Source: Yponomeuta sedellus
Lineage: Eukaryota; Arthropoda; Insecta; Lepidoptera; Yponomeutidae
NCBI GenBank assembly: GCA_934045075.1
Contig: OW203740.1
Coordinates: 18,737,878 to 18,801,877, forward strand
Direction: 5' to 3'
Length of the DNA stretch: 64,000 nucleotides
The translations under genes and the position numbers were made by a program. Under the pieces are notes generated by a model. The model saw nothing but the letters and a program-made list of their open reading frames with translations. It ran no database searches and was not told the origin of the DNA. Positions 63,401 through 64,000 of the stretch are shown here, one piece after another. Position 1 is the first letter of the stretch. Every line of letters begins with the position of its first letter.

Positions 63401-64000
63401 ACGTGGCGCCTTCGGCACCAGCTACTTCACTGCCCCTAAGGCCTTACTCCTAATGGGGGTGTGTGTTAAGGGTCCCTGAGGGGGTGGGAAATTAAACTCC
63501 GGGGTTAGTTGCAACAGACTGGACCTCCGTTTATTATAGAGCTATTCCACACTTATACTACTGAAACTAACCTATTCGTGCACTTACACCTAACGGCTTC
63601 TTGCCAAAGAACTGGGGCCTCGCGGGCCACTATATTGCACGCTTGCTAAACCCTTGGTGGCGGCACTGATGCCGCGCCCTTCTCTGGGTGAGCCGCTCCG
63701 GCGGTGGTGGTCGTGCGCGGGACCTCGGGTCGATACTTCAGGAGCCCGGGGTCTCGGGGACAGCACCGACCACGATTGGCCCGGAACACGGCCACGCCGG
63801 CGGCAGGGGAATTTGGGTAGAACTCCAACCCAGGATCGAATCCGCATAAGAGCGTGACCGACCTTCAGTGTATGTTGGAGCCCGACGCAAAGTCCGTCTT
63901 GACTGGTTTTTTTAATTTTTTTTAACCCTATAAAGGGCACCCTCCGGAGGACACGGGGGAGGGAGGTGGTGAATGCTCATGCATAACAGCACGGACCCGG
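63401..64000. other. GC-rich block running off the window
   Basis: The GC content at 63600-63860 and 63935-64000 is the highest in the window. The - strand has overlapping frames rich in Pro/Arg/Gly (SPRPRAPEVSTRGPAHDHHR). It could be the end of an LTR retrotransposon or a LINE 5' region. Not identified. Confidence 0.3.

Noticed and set aside
63590..63940. 116-codon Arg/Pro-rich - strand gene
   Set aside because: All three - strand frames are long here because of high GC; no domain or start context.

Overview
This 64 kb window looks like a gene-poor, transposon-packed stretch of an insect nuclear genome, most probably a moth or butterfly. The case for Lepidoptera: an interspersed repeat with embedded (CCGT)n that I know from many lepidopteran genomes (18470-18993), RTE-like LINE ends typical of the order, Helitron remnants ending CTAG|T, and a LINE ORF1 with an FP25K-like domain. 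I see no convincing host gene, no genuine tRNA or rRNA gene, no CRISPR and no prokaryotic operon. The largest reading frames all belong to non-LTR retrotransposons. Two spliced-exon candidates (15919-16680 and 42903-43075) are weak.

Family names used below are mine. SINE-A: about 300 bp with a tRNA-like module (Pol III boxes A and B) in its middle. SINE-5S: about 330-380 bp whose 5' end resembles 5S rRNA, including its internal control boxes. SINE-G: a tRNA-Gly-like SINE. FBR: a fold-back retroposon with arms of up to 92 bp and an A-rich 3' end, flanked by 11-13 bp target-site duplications (TSDs). Rep1-Rep9 and MITE-D/E are other dispersed repeats.

Layout. 1-19 kb: nested SINEs, MITEs, RTE ends and Helitron pieces, with SINE-5S copies delimited by TSDs at 2029-2384 and 14251-14656. 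19.1-23.9 kb: a nearly intact CR1/Jockey-group LINE on the + strand (ORF1, ORF2, microsatellite tail), whose ORF2 is broken by one extra A in a homopolymer. 24-31.8 kb: SINEs, a long FBR, RTE ends and MITEs. 31.9-36.4 kb: a second, decayed LINE on the - strand. 37-49 kb: SINE and MITE mosaic, a 566-bp tandem duplication and a 145-bp tandem duplication. 49.3-52.3 kb: LINE fragments, a 77-bp minisatellite and a two-stage hairpin. 53.9-58.3 kb: inverted SINE pairs, a 325-bp ATTAT array and a repeat carrying three datable nested insertions. 59.9-62.6 kb: an RTE end, a TIR element, a perfect 135-bp palindrome and a 690-bp TIR element carrying the start of a tyrosine-recombinase-like protein. 63.4-64 kb: an unidentified GC-rich block.

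The genes do not form a pathway. What links the window is retrotransposition: autonomous LINEs could mobilise the SINEs and FBR in trans. The most distinctive theme is inverted duplication. At least three SINE-A head-to-head dimers sit inside a single TSD pair, FBR is a fold-back by design, and several perfect hairpins have no other explanation. All coordinates and TSDs were read by eye. Family assignments rest on remembered motifs, not database searches.
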